A stretch of 64,000 nucleotides of DNA from the NCBI GenBank assembly GCA_027604505.1, contig JADIIX010000046.1, forward strand, positions 88,627 through 152,626, given 5' to 3'. Of the stretch, positions 23,461 to 35,216 are shown one piece after another (positions within the stretch are counted from its first letter, which is position 1; each line of letters opens with the position of its first letter). The DNA is from Gonapodya sp. JEL0774. Lineage: Eukaryota; Monoblepharomycota; Monoblepharidomycetes; Monoblepharidales; Gonapodyaceae. The position numbers and the translations under genes were made by a program. The notes beneath the pieces are model-generated. The model was not told where the DNA came from. It was given only the letters and a program-made list of their open reading frames with translations, and made no database searches.

Positions 23461-26400
23461 TCAAGTACCTCCGTTGACACCAGTAGTTCCGGTCTTAAAC
23501 CCCGATTTCTTCCAATTACTTTTCTCCGTCGCAACAAATCCGGATCGCTTCACTCCTTCTTCCCCGCCAGTGGACCCAGTCCTTCTGGGACGGCTCTCCG
23601 ACCAACGCCCAAAGTCGGGAGTGCTTGGCCCAGTCGGCGCTTTTTTCACTTTGCGTGAAGAGGTCACCGTAATCCAAGCTTCCGCTTCTGGTGCGGGGAT
23701 CGAATCTCCTGGCTTGAGGTTTGAGGCTTTCGAAACCGCGGTAGTTAGCTTCCCTGAGATTTCGTCCAGTGTCTGTGAAGGTTCAGGTGCAACGGTTACA
23801 GGGGACTGAATGGGCAAAGCAGCAGGTCTTCCCGCCTCCATAGAGCTCAGAGGTATGATGGGAGGGAGAGTTCCGTCATCTTCTAATTCCGACCAAGAAA
23901 TCTTGGACGTGGACTCCGCACTAACCCTATCCTTCGCGTCCGTCATGGTGTCCGCTGTATCGTTGGTGATAGAAAGGATTGAGGCCTTTGGTGGCTGAAC
24001 CTCAATTTCCCTTCCCGTCTCAAGGTCCTTTCGTTGCCCCGCCCTCTCCTCGCTCGCATCAACTGATGAAGTGGAACCATTGTCACCGATCAAGGTGGGC
24101 TCTCCAGCGTCGTCATGTGTGCCTTCCTCGTCAAATGACTCCGCAGTTTTGTTCGAGCTGTGCTCTTCATCGTCAGCGATTCCGACGGTGTCAGTAACGG
24201 GGACGACCGTCACATCAGAGCCCATGGGAAGAAGTGGTGTTTCGGTGATACATGTTACCAGAGAATTTTCTTTGGGATCTTCCACCACTGTGGAGACACC
24301 AGCGGGAGAATCATCTTTGGACTCGGCAGAGAGAATGTTCAAAAATGGAGGTACACCAGGGAGTGCAGATGTCTCATCCGACACCAGCGGATTCTCGCTG
24401 ACCTCCAAAGAACTTGAGTGTCTCATCTCATCCGCGCTATCCTGCTGATCAACTTTCTGCTGGCTTGCAACCGCCACATCTGCTGTCACAACGACTACGT
24501 CTACCGTGACGCCCTTTGCAGAAGCTTGTTGCGCGCTGAGCATCGTAGCCGGCAAGAGCCACATCTCCCAGCTCTCTTTTTTCCTCATTCGGGTGCCCTC
24601 GCCTGACTCCACCTCCACCACCATGGAATCTCCCAGAGCCAGTGCAATTTGTTTGGCAGCCCACGTCTCTCTGTCAGCTTCTGCCTCAGCGCTTAACATC
24701 ACCCGGAGATGTTCAATCCACCCGGAAACTCGACGAAAAGCCGCCAAGACTTTACCTTCAACCCAACCTCCGTTCGAGTCCATGTGCCTCCTCAAGAATA
24801 AGTCTCGACACAAATTGTCCGTGGAAAAGTACCACTCAACCTGCGCTCGGATGTAACTCTTTACCAGTGAGATGGTCAACTGACTTGGTATGAACAGTGT
24901 GGGGTCTGGAATTGCGAAAGCCCCGACACCTGCGGCAGTCGGACTTCCGGGTAATCCGTGAGCCATTCCTCCCGGACCAGTGTACAGGGACAGATATGCA
25001 CCATTAGGGTGAGAAGCGTATGCCATGCCCGCGGCAGCCGCAGCAGCCGCAGCAGCCGTCGGGTCACCACCCACAGCATACCCTGTTGCAGAGCCATAGT
25101 ATGGTGGTTGCTGGTAGTAACCACCCGTCCCAGTGCCATAACTCTGACGTGCAGCAGACCAACTGCCATGTTGGTTTGGGTACCTGGTTGACCTACGATA
25201 GGACGGGCTGGGCGGCACTGATCCATGAGAGTATGGCCCAACAGACTCAAGCGAGTTCAGCGGGGCCGAGTACGATCTACGCATTCGCCCTGAGTTTGGG
25301 TCGTCATCCTGACTTGTGGTTGTGGGAGCGTTAGCGACAGAGGAGGTAGGAGATAGGAAACTTCCCGCAGTGGCTGCGTCTGAGATTTTAGTCGAGTAAT
25401 CCGTGGAGGCGAGTGAAATCTCAGAGGTGTTTTTGGCGGCTGCGGCGATGGGCCGTGTCCCGTCATCAGATCCCATTGTATCCTGTGCAATTGATGTGGC
25501 ACTATTGAATGGATTCGGCAGTCCAACAAAGGATCCACTGCTCCCAGAAACTCCAATCCTGTCCCCTCTGTAGTACCCTGGCGAGTGACTGTAACCCCTG
25601 TACCCGCCCCGCCTCTCCGACGAAACGGACTCTGGGCTCCCTTTCCTCTGCGCCTGACCTACGGTAAAGGTTCCCCGCTTACCGGGTGTCTCGAGAGCTG
25701 CACCCCTTCCTGATCCCACAGCGAAGCTTCCACTCCGCCGTCCACCGTCTGACCCCGATTCATCATCGCGTCTCTTTGAGAACCCTCCGTAGCCGGACGA
25801 GGGCGGCATATTTCCATATTCGTCCCTTTTCCCATTCCCTGCTGCACTATGCCCTCCACGTTTCTCTGAAGTGGCGACAGCTACCGGGGATGAGTCCTTC
25901 TTTCCATCCACACTAGACGGGCCACCTGATGTCGAAGACGAAGAAGAACCAACTTGGTCACGGGAAGATGCTGCGGTACTCCGATTCTTCGGCGGAAGAG
26001 GTGCGTTGTAGCGTATCTCAACTTCGAGGGGTTTCCATTGCTTGCGGCGACCGTTGGTGCTGGAATAGGGAATAGCAGCGGGTGAGGAGGCTGAAAGGGA
26101 GTACGACGGAGACGAGGGAAGGGCGATGTCGTTTAAGGAAGGCGCGTAGGCGGAGCGATTTGAGGCGGAAGGCGTGGAGAGAGGCGTGGAGAGAGGCGGG
26201 GAGAGAGGCGTGGATTGAGCGCGGGCGTGCTGCGAATGCGACGAGAGGTTTCGGGTATCAAAAACAAATGCTAAGCGATACCCCTGTGGAATCACTACTG
26301 CTCTTACGTCAACTCACACTTCCCAACCCGGGGAACCCATCCGCACTCAGAATAGAAGGCACATCCAAGTTTTGCGCACCCGAGTTGCCCTTACCAGCTG

Positions 26401-27311
26401 CCGACGTGATTTCAGAAGCGGCACTGGACGAAGCAACGCCATTAACAGAGGTCGACGCGGTGGTCGGTGGCTGAAGCTGCGTCATGCGCGCTTTCCACAC
26501 GTTAACAGGCGGTGTTGATGGAACGGTAGTGGAAGGGACCGAATGCGACTCATGAGCGGTTTCCCCAAAAGTTGGATCGGTTGTTGAGGGTTCTGAGGCT
26601 TTTGTGGAATTGTCCGCAGATGGAACCTCAGAACTCGAGGAACGGATTCGAGTGCAATAAACCAAACGGGAATGGCTCACCTGAAGCAGATGCTGACAGG
26701 ACATCCACGGTATCCATTTTCATCCCCGTGGCTCTCACATCTACAACATCGGTTTCGAGAACCCAATTATCGGGATTCTCGCACCCGCTTCTGATTGTCT
26801 CATGGTCTGTCGGACATGCTGCCGAGGAACTATCCCCCGCATCCAGCGAGACACCAGAATCTAGTCTTTGCTGTTCATTTACAGACGATCCGTTTACAGA
26901 AGACCCCATGACTATATCAACCGGAAGAGACGAATTCGGTGTGGGCGAAGTGGAACGAGGAGCAGAGGTAACGATGTTCTTGGCTGGACTGGAGGAGGAC
27001 GGCAGAGAAGGAGTGTAATCCGAAATTTTTGCACCAGTAGCTTTTCCGTGACCATTTGTGGTTCCGTTAGATGTGAGATGACCGCTCGATTTGCGAGGTG
27101 GGAGAACAGGGTCCGCACTTAAGGGCAAGGCATCCGTGGTTGGTGTCATCTTCTGATGCGCTTTTTTGGCCAGCTGTGCCCATGAGTTTGCAGGTTTCGC
27201 TGTCGCCGATTCCGAAGAGACGCCGTTGGATATCCCATTGTGCAATGCTGTGACACCATTTTTACGAGGCTCTTCAGACGTTGACGAGCGCTGAGATTCT
27301 GGAGAGACCAT
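23461..27311 (-). CDS. La-motif protein (LARP1/Slr1-like)
   Basis: Three exons (27311-26681, 26598-26318, 26229-23461) encode 1,226 residues in frame. The La motif is at about 745-830: VKSYIRAQVEWYFSTDNLC, then RDLFLRRHMDSNGGWV, both characteristic of LARP-type La domains. Upstream, PPVNVWKARM (about residue 270) is the short motif also found before the La motif in fungal Slr1/Sro9-type proteins. The rest is low complexity: Ser/Pro-rich, a Gly/Arg/Ser-rich region with YRGYSHSPGYYRG, a Tyr/Pro/Gly-rich segment with an alanine run, and an acidic Ser/Thr-rich tail. No RRM or DM15 repeats were recognised after the La motif. Such proteins bind mRNA poly(A) or 5' ends and control translation and stability. 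The tail ends with a basic KSNWKKSGFKTG. Confidence 0.88.
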
Positions 27312-28066
27312 TTCAGTAGGAAAAGAGGCACTTTGGAGGATGGTGACAACAGAGAATCAGGGTCTGGACTTGCAGTAACAAAGGGGGCTAAGTTAATGGG
27401 CAGAACTAATGGTGAGTTACACTCAGGTAAAGGCAACAATCGTCCGTTCAACACAGGTGAAGCATCATGGAGATCCAAGAGTACAGCAATGAGGTAGTGC
27501 TGCGCTTGGTGCCCGCCTTTGGGCATGACGTGAACGGTCACAAACATCTGGTCGCCCATGTAAGAGTCGGATAGCCGCCATTCGCCAGGCATATTCAGAT
27601 TGTACAGTTACAAGACCCTTACATCTGTTTCCGGTAATCCGCAGCGCCGTTTTCCTTCACCCGATGAACCTGGTCGGCTTCCGCCCCACTCCAAACTTTC
27701 GGTGACGGAATCGGCTCGCTAGGCCGGATGCGTTCTTATTTTCCTTGTGGTCGACGGTCTTGTCCCAAGAGACGCACTGGAAGACACCTGCTTGGTTCCA
27801 AGACTTGTCGACACAAAAAACTGAATTCGGGGGAGACCTCCCTGAAGTTGCGGACCACAGCCAATCAACCATTCTATCATCACTGCACCGAACCTCGGCA
27901 CGAGGTGGGAGCCAGCCTTGCGCTTAGACAATCAAGGTTGAAAGCATAGAAGAGATCCTTGATGAAATATTGAGGAAATACATGACACGAGAATAGCTTC
28001 TATAAAATGTTGTGAACCTTGATATCTATGGGGTATTGAGGGAGCTCAGATGCCCAGCTTTCATGA
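27312..28066. other. Intergenic region, no gene seen
   Basis: About 750 bp between the La-protein start and the MUN-protein stop. A minus-strand open frame (27592-27146) overlaps the La gene's first exon in another frame and lacks family features; it is treated as a shadow. Confidence 0.45.
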
Positions 28067-31000
28067 TCAACTAAGAACAGCTCCACTTTGACCGTTCTCC
28101 AGTATGGCCATCAGCTCTTTATATTGTGTGGTCTCCAGGTCCGTCACATCAAAACCCAGTCGTACTTGAGAGCCTCGAGTGCCAATCGAAGCTGGTACAC
28201 GGTATCGAAGAGTATGGATAGCGAGCATTCCGTTAGAACCAACATGTGTTTCCCCCGCAGGGGCACGAGGAACCAACCCTACCTTCACAGTAAAACCAAG
28301 CTTTGATAACCTCGACAGCATGCAACATCGCTGCAGCAACCTGTGTTCCTCCAAACTCTCTTGTTCGGCTATTTTGTTTCCCAAAAATTCCAGCCAACCA
28401 TCCACCCTCTTCAACTGACGTTACCCTCTCGCCCAATCCATCCAAAATTTCATCCCATATACAGAGCAAAGCCCGATTAGGAATTGGCCCTCCAAGCAAC
28501 ATCTTGTCTTGCACACCACGTGGTACAGCCCTCCTCGCCAATGCCGCACCCTGATCACCTGTTCCTGCCGCCAAACAGGAGTTGATCGTCCCCAGGGACT
28601 CATCCAAGTACTTCAGTACCTCTGCCATCTCTTCTTCCACCTCGTCTCCAGGTCTACCATCTGAAGCCACCTTCTTCACCGCATCCCATATGCCGCTCGC
28701 CACGCACCATCCCACCCTTTCCGCCACCGTACGCACTCCATCACGCAGCGCGCTGCGAACGGAGCTAGCGGCACGGATCACCCAGAAACGCATGTCGGAT
28801 CTGAGAATCGGGTCCATGTCTGCACCTGCCCGAGAGAGACGGACAAAGATTTGCCCGACTGATGCTCCCTCCCGTTTGAGCGCAAGGTCGTGTTCCTGAG
28901 GTAGGTAATTGTGTAGATCTGTCACACGGTCCATATCAGCCGACGGAGGCCTAACAGGATCCGTGGGATGAGCAAGCTCCAGTAAAACCTTCGCCTCACC
29001 AACCACGCCTTGCTTTACTCCGTCTCTCCCTGTCTTCCACACATCAAAACTGAGTTCTACGTCACTGGGTGTGGGAATGCTGTGAATTCTGGCAACTTGG
29101 CCCCACTCCACCACCCCCATGCTCTCTGTGTCAGCAGTGCTAGTTCTGAACAGTGCACCAGGTGCCTTCGGATCAATCGGGTGAGGCGATTCATATGGTG
29201 GGTGGTTCCGAAGAAGGCGGTTTGCTCGATCCGCGCGCCATTCGTTTTGGTGCTCGCGAGCATAATTTGGTTCAGCAAAAGATACAACGCAGGAGTAGCT
29301 GGAATACAACGGAGCCGGATGAGTCGGACAAATGGTACTCGAAGTACCATATCGTAATGTTTTGACTTTCCAACTCACCTGTTTCCTCCTCCACTCAACC
29401 CATCGGGATCCCTTAGTCTCGTGGCCCTAACAATTTCAATTTCGTAAATCGGGCACTCTGAAATATAGAGCCGAGCTCCGAGCAACTCCTTTGGTGGAAC
29501 TTTCGGTTTCGGAACCAGTTGGGCATATTTCGATATTTGCATGCTTCGCAATAATTCATTGAGGCGTGTGAGAAAGATCGCGAGATTGTTGAGAGCTACA
29601 CAAAGCTAATTTGTGGACAAGTGATAATGTAGAGGAAGAATCACACCCAATCAACAGCCATCTAAGCGCTATTTCTTGACACTGCATACTGCCCACCTGT
29701 ATTGTAACGTTATGTTTACCTTCATTCCGAGTGACCTGGGCAACAACACTTCTCTCCACGCTCACGACTTCTGCGGCAGCTCTTTCAATTGCCCTTGCAT
29801 ATCCACACAGAAATTGAGCCTTCACCGTCTCACTCGACCACGCTAGGCTGCAGATGACAGAGAGCACTGACGAAAAGACTGCGAAGACGTCATCAAGTAA
29901 GGAGGAGTGAAGGGCTGTCGGAGGATTCATTGGGAGGTGCTTCGGAGCAGGGCAGAGAAATGGTTGTAACAGGCTGCAGTCATCCGGGAAGAAGAGCTCA
30001 CCTTGTCTTCTTTGTAACAGTCCCTCACCCATGTTGGAGCTCCGAGCTCCAAAACAGCGATGAGTCGCTCAAAGGCGTCCTCGGACCACTCATTTGCAGA
30101 AAACAAGGAACTCCCGGGGGCCAAAGATGAACCAGGTGGTAGGGTGGAAGCGCAACTACCCTCGAGGGACTTGAGCGTCTTCACATTCCAATGAAGACGG
30201 GTGAACTATATCAGCTCCTATCCCATAAACTTCGCCTCGAGCCCAATACATACCTTGTGCAATCCTGGTGCCACTCTTAGCAATCGAATCATTTCGGAGG
30301 TTCTGTAGGTGACTATCGAACCCAGAGGCTTCCGATTGGCGCGATCTGACTCCATTTCGGGTGCAAAATAGCGTAGCAAAAGAGTTTCAATTGCGAGACG
30401 TGCGACGCTGGTAGACCTACGCGGGTGGACGGGCAGATATATGCGATTTCGCGAGTTCCCGCAGGTCCAGTGAAACCCACCCGACAGCAACCCGACCCAA
30501 TTTTTCCTGCCACTTTTTGACAATTTGTTCCACTTCACTTGCCGCTATGGCCATCAATTCGATCCTCTCCACTTCCTCCTCTGCACCTCCTTTGGCCTTC
30601 CTCTCCCTCTCCCCTTGATCTCCAACCAGTCCCCACCTCCCCGCTATTCCAAGCCACATCTGGGCACACATTGCGTACACAGACTCCCTCAGCTGCTCCT
30701 CCGCATCTTCTGGCGACGTGAGCAACGTCAAAAGTTGGATTGCTGAATTCAGCATATCACCATCACAACGAGCGAGTGCCTCCGGTACGAGAGATTGGCA
30801 CCCTCGCAATACAGCATCGGTAACAGTGGAGAGGAGATGCAGGTCGCAGTGGGATGCGAGAGAATCTGGCACGGTACAAAGTTCGTGGGCGGTCCGTAAG
30901 GCAGACCATACCGCCGCTGCCGGAGGCCAAATGGCGAAATCTGCACTCAGTTGAGATTTTTTTTCAATCTCCGAGGGTGCAATGTACGCCGCCGCGACCG

Positions 31001-33396
31001 CATATGCCGTAGCAGATGCCACCGCCTCCTCGCTCAGCATCCACCTCTGTGCACACTCGCCGAGCAGAGCTTGTGAGACTGGCAAGAAACACTCGCGTGG
31101 TGTGGTGGGAAGTGCGGCGGTGGTGGCAAATAAGTAAGGAACGTCGTGAAGTACGAGTAAACGGGCAAGAGTGCGGAACGCCGACGGCGGGTCGCGTGGT
31201 ACATCGACGGCTAGGTTGGGACCGGGCTGACCCGTACACATAATTTGCTTGGTGCCCAAACAATTGATTTCCCTCCCACTCACCCCTCCAAACCCCTCCC
31301 ACCTCCCATAACACCGTTTCATTGTTTTATCGACGCTCCGAATGCTTTGGGCAGTCCATGCGGCATGTGCGGCTCGAGTGGGGAAGTCACGCGGTGTGTG
31401 AAGCGGGTAGGATGAAGCGGTGATTAGATTGCGGCGGGAGAGAAGGGAAGCATAGATGGACTGTAAAAAACGTGCAATGCGTAACTTCAGAAACGAGGCT
31501 GACACAGTGCATCCAGGCACGTCGAAGATAAAACAACTAACCTCTTTCGTCACCTCTTTGCTTTCCAATTTGGCATCGTGTTCCCATTGAGGTTTCTTTC
31601 CAAATACGCTTCCAACCCAAGCTGGGAAAGCCGCTCCCATATCAACAGAATGAATAGAGTGTGAGTGGGATAAAGCTGATTCGGGCAATCCTAGTAAGGA
31701 GTTAGAGCGAGAGGGTGTCAGTGATGTAGGAGAGCTGGGAGGGGTGTTCGAGGATGAAGGTGGGGACACATGCGAGAGGTTCCCTAAGGATGCTTCCGAC
31801 CCAATATCCACATTGCGCACGTCGTCGAGTACACTGGCAACCATGTATCGGTAGCTTCGCCACTCTGGGTGCTCGAGGAAAGTCTTGGCCGCTTCTTGCT
31901 CGCTGTTGATTTCCCAGTGTGGTGGTGAAGTTGCGACTGCGAAGAAGGATGTGGCACTGTTGCGGCGAGGATCAAATGAAGTCACAGAGGGCACTGCCAA
32001 ATCGCGGAGAAGGCGGACCAGTGCATCACAGCAGTGTAGGAGGGCAGAATCCTTGGAGATGTGAGAGTGGTAAGGGGAGTCGGGGGAGTGTGTGAAGAGG
32101 AGGGAGAGGGAACTGGAAGGGAGGGTTGCGAGGTGGGCGCGGGCAGTGACAGCAAAGAAACCTTGAATGCAAAGGTATGAGAGAGGAAGTATACGTTAGC
32201 GAAATGACAATGAACTACTGGGTGTCGCATATCCGGAGCGTCAATAGTTCTGGGTGTACTCTTGTAGATTTTGTGGCCACTGCACTGCTACTGGAAATAC
32301 ATCCGGAGCGCTCCCAACCTTGACTTGACATGGATAATCCACAAACATAGCAACAAGCCACCCGTGCCTATTGGTGCTAAGCGCACTTTCCAGGAATCGG
32401 TCTAGGCGACTCCAATCGATCCACCTTCGACCTACTCCGAGACTCACGAATAAAGTCTTCAAAGCGAGGGTAGAGTGATCCATCAAAAGATCTTCCACCG
32501 AATGTTTTTCCTTTGGTAAGGGTTTGATCGTATACAGAAATAAGCGCGCATCGGAAAAGGCCCTCCAGTCCGATTGTGGGAGAGATTGATGCATTGACAG
32601 TTGAGAGGCTGGAGCTAGATGTTGAGGGTGAGGGAGTCAAAGAGTTTGATGGTGTCGAGCGTTGACGAGACAAAGAGAGGCGCACTATGTTGGCTTGTGA
32701 AGGTGAGTCCACAAGGTTGGCACAGTAACTGCGGAGTTCTCGGAACAGTGAGTCTGGGAGACGTAAGGGAGATTGTGGTGCGGAGGAGGAGTTAGAAAAT
32801 AGCGGAATGAGAGAAATTCGGAGAGCGTATGAGTAGAGCGTATCGAGAGGGTGCGTGAGGAGGAGTGCAGATATCGGTCTCCGCATTGTCGAAGGTGTCC
32901 TTTCCAAAGGTGGCGCGGGTGGCATAGTTTGAGGTGCCGGCAAAGCATAAGAGAATTCTTGGTGTTGTTGGGTTGGTCGCTGGGGTAGGTGCGAGTGCTG
33001 TGAGTTTACCCCCCCCTGCTGTGGAGGTGGTGGAAACTGTGCAGGCGACACGTAATCTCGGGTGGGAAAATGAAAGTGAGATTGCTGTACAGCTTGTGCC
33101 TGTGGTGCAGCTTGTTCTGTGAGTGATGGAGTGCGGGCTGTTGTTGGATTCTGGTTTGTGTCAAAATACGGTGTCGCTGGCGACACCAATGACGAGGAGG
33201 CGTTAACCCGTCTCATGCCAATAGCCGACGATTGCCGTGGAGGTGGAACACGCATCGTCGCACCAGCCGCTGCTAAATTCTGCTGCGAGTACGGTGGCCC
33301 TTCCCGATCTCCAGCGAAAATCTCATGCATTCCTCTATCGATAGTGGGATCATCTACCGAGTTGTTCCCTAATCGATCCTGCATGCAAAAAGTCAA
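28067..33396 (-). CDS. MUN/C2-domain protein (UNC13/Git1-Ync13-like)
   Basis: Resolved exons on the minus strand: about 33396-32467, one near 32420-32300, 32161-31542, 31460-30481, 30416-30254, 30205-30002, 29939-29697, 29605-29379, 29298-28284 and 28191-28067; all from 32161 on are phase-consistent. The first 180 residues are Pro/Gln/Ser-rich. MUN-type helices follow, including a SIYASLLSRRN segment and VALNNLAIFLTRLNELLRSM. A C2-like domain begins at about 29480 (ARLYISECPIYEIEIVRATR, then LRDPDGLS and SYSCVVSF). The MHD2-like helix VAAAMLHAVEVIKAWFYCEG closes the domain. The order MUN, C2, MHD2 fits fungal Git1/Ync13 proteins, which act in exocytosis, cell-wall integrity or cAMP signalling. 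The junction between 32420 and 32161 could not be resolved, and a CATGCAG acceptor just inside the first exon hints at a further upstream exon. Confidence 0.78.
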
Positions 33397-34539
33397 AGAT
33401 GCAGTTAGGAGAGGGAATTCCCTGAAGCCGAGATCTTCAGTGTGCAGCTCGGCGGAACCTAGCTTCCTGCCTCAGCTGTTCCCAAGCAAGTATATATAGT
33501 GTTCAGACAGACAAATTACAACTCCTATTATGTAGTCGTATCGCTGTACTCAAACAACTATGTATTATTGTAATGGGAAAACTGTTTGTGAAGCCGCGAC
33601 TACACTCCGAGAACTTTACGGCACCGATCTTCGCAACACGGCCTCCAAAGACTTTTGCACTTGCCGCAAAGTCCTCCCTGTGTGGCTTTGCAGTAGCAAT
33701 ATTTCCCTCTTTCTCGGCCAACATTCAAGGACTGCAATACATCGCTCACGGATAAACGGAGCTGTCGCACCTTGTACAATCTTGAGTGGGTTTTACCCAT
33801 GAAAATGCTGTTCAGAATAAACCACAACTCCCTGTTTCTCGGTCTATTGGGTCGTTGAGTACAAAGAACTGTAGAGCCCTACGGCTGCCTAACGCTACAA
33901 TTTAGCTGAGACACGCACCTGGAAACAGTCCTCTATTTGCTCCGAAGACGAAAGAATATTCCATCTCAAGTCCTCCCACCTTCCCCGATTCAGCTCTCCG
34001 CGAAGGCCAGTAGGGAGATCCCAAAGAGTCCTGCTGATCCTTTTGGAGGGAACGAGGTGGGCGGAACACTCATCATGTCCGTGAGGGGTGGTGGTGGTGG
34101 TTCACGGCTAGGAGAAGAGATTCGTACTTGGGGTAAGGTGGATGAAAGGGTGGTGGAGTTGTCAAGAGAGGCAAAGGTGTCGGCTTGCATGTCGCGAACT
34201 GCGGACTCTGTGGTTGCTGGTTGGTGCGGTTTCAACTTCGTTGAATCAACCAACACCGTTTCGCCCATCAACCTGCTTGCCTGCAGGGGGCATAAAAGAG
34301 CCTCCCGCGGAGATGTACACAGTACCCCGCAAAGCCACTGGTCGACCGGGGTGACTGGGCGGCAGAGGAAATGGCTGACCACTTGTGGTGAAAATGTCAG
34401 GATCCGAAACTGCAGCTTGAGCCTGCTGGCGTCGCCAAAATCCTGATAGGAACGCTGAGCCCGACCAGGCACTTCTGCAGTGAACTAGTTATCTCCAAAG
34501 AACAAAATGGAAACAAATTGGCTACTGTACATGCCTTTA
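33397..34539. other. Spacer with a possible minus-strand coding stretch (33990-34472)
   Basis: An open frame on the minus strand at 34472-33990 is Pro/Ser-rich, and an overlapping frame reads VALRGTVYISAGGSFMPPAG. Composition suggests coding, perhaps a 5' exon of the MUN gene or a remnant, but no family is recognised and the two halves are in different frames. A plus-strand 60-codon frame at 33573-33755 has a hydrophobic stretch but no homology that I can see. Low confidence for any gene. Confidence 0.25.
33806..33853 (+). repeat. Fragment copy of the PHYH-like gene (exon 5/intron 5)
   Basis: TGCTGTTCAGAATAAAC followed by ACAACTCCCTGTTTCTCGG and CTATTGGGTC matches 40435-40499, the end of exon 5 and start of intron 5 of the dioxygenase gene, in the same orientation. 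The copy lacks about 17 bp around the splice donor. It is non-functional here. Confidence 0.8.
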
Positions 34540-34893
34540 TCATCGTCCACCCGCTAGATAACTGCTGCACTTCCGCACTCTTTCTCGATCGACCTTTTTT
34601 GTAAGATCGTCTTTCACCATTCCTGCCACCCCATCAGCGTCAAAGGCCATTCTCTCTCGTTTGACTCGCTCTTCCGCTTCGTGCGCAATCTTCGTGTCTT
34701 TGGCCCTTTTTTTATTTGTGAGAGAGAGGTGCAAGTACGTTACCGGTGGCATTAACACACACAAAAGCACCACACATTGTTGTGCTCACTTGGACGACAA
34801 CTCTTCCAGCGCCTTTTCGAAGGAAGAAACGAGCCTACCAGCGTCACCGTCGCTCCAAAGTTGTCCAGGCTCCGCACAGTAATCGAAGTCCAT
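34540..34893 (-). CDS. Small two-exon protein of unknown function (89 aa)
   Basis: Exons 34893-34790 and 34705-34540 join in frame across an 84-nt intron with a GTGAGC donor. The product begins MDFDYCAEPGQLWSDGDAGR, continues with an amphipathic helix (LVSSFEKALEELSSK), a Lys/Glu/Arg-rich helix (KIAHEAEERVKRERMAF) and ends KVDRERVRKCSSYLAGGR. It is probably entirely helical, with no signal peptide or membrane segment. Clean splice sites and charge pattern argue for a real gene; no family was recognised. It lies upstream of the MUN gene in the same direction. Confidence 0.5.
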
Positions 34894-35216
34894 GTTAACA
34901 CTGAACGTCCGGATGTTCATGTAGGGTAGATAGTTGTGTACACGGGGAAATCAACACCCATGGAAGTTTTTTTTTCACAAAATGATTTTTATCTGGGTGC
35001 CGCAAGGGTAGAACGGAAAGGTGGAGTGTAGTGTGTGTGCGTGTGAACTATTACTTTGAATTTTGTGTGGCTGTGGCATGGATGTACACCAAAGATCAGC
35101 GGGTGTGCAGCTGCGACCTTAAAGTGATCTCAATTTGGGCTTCCAAGACGTCGCTTGTGCAAGCCAAAGCTGTGTGAAGCCCAAAGCAGCAGACCGCTGT
35201 GCTCATACACATATAA
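34894..35216. other. Intergenic region, no gene seen
   Basis: AT-rich 320 bp between the start of the 89-aa gene and a plus-strand open frame. It includes a TTTTTTTTT run near 34968 and GT-rich DNA near 35020-35050; probably a promoter region. Confidence 0.4.

Noticed and set aside
27146..27592. 148-codon minus-strand frame upstream of the La-motif gene
   Set aside because: It overlaps the La gene's first exon in another frame and lacks recognisable features.
33573..33755. 60-codon plus-strand frame with a hydrophobic stretch (FALAAKSSLCGFAVAIF)
   Set aside because: No splice or family support, and an overlapping minus-strand frame looks equally good. It may be chance.
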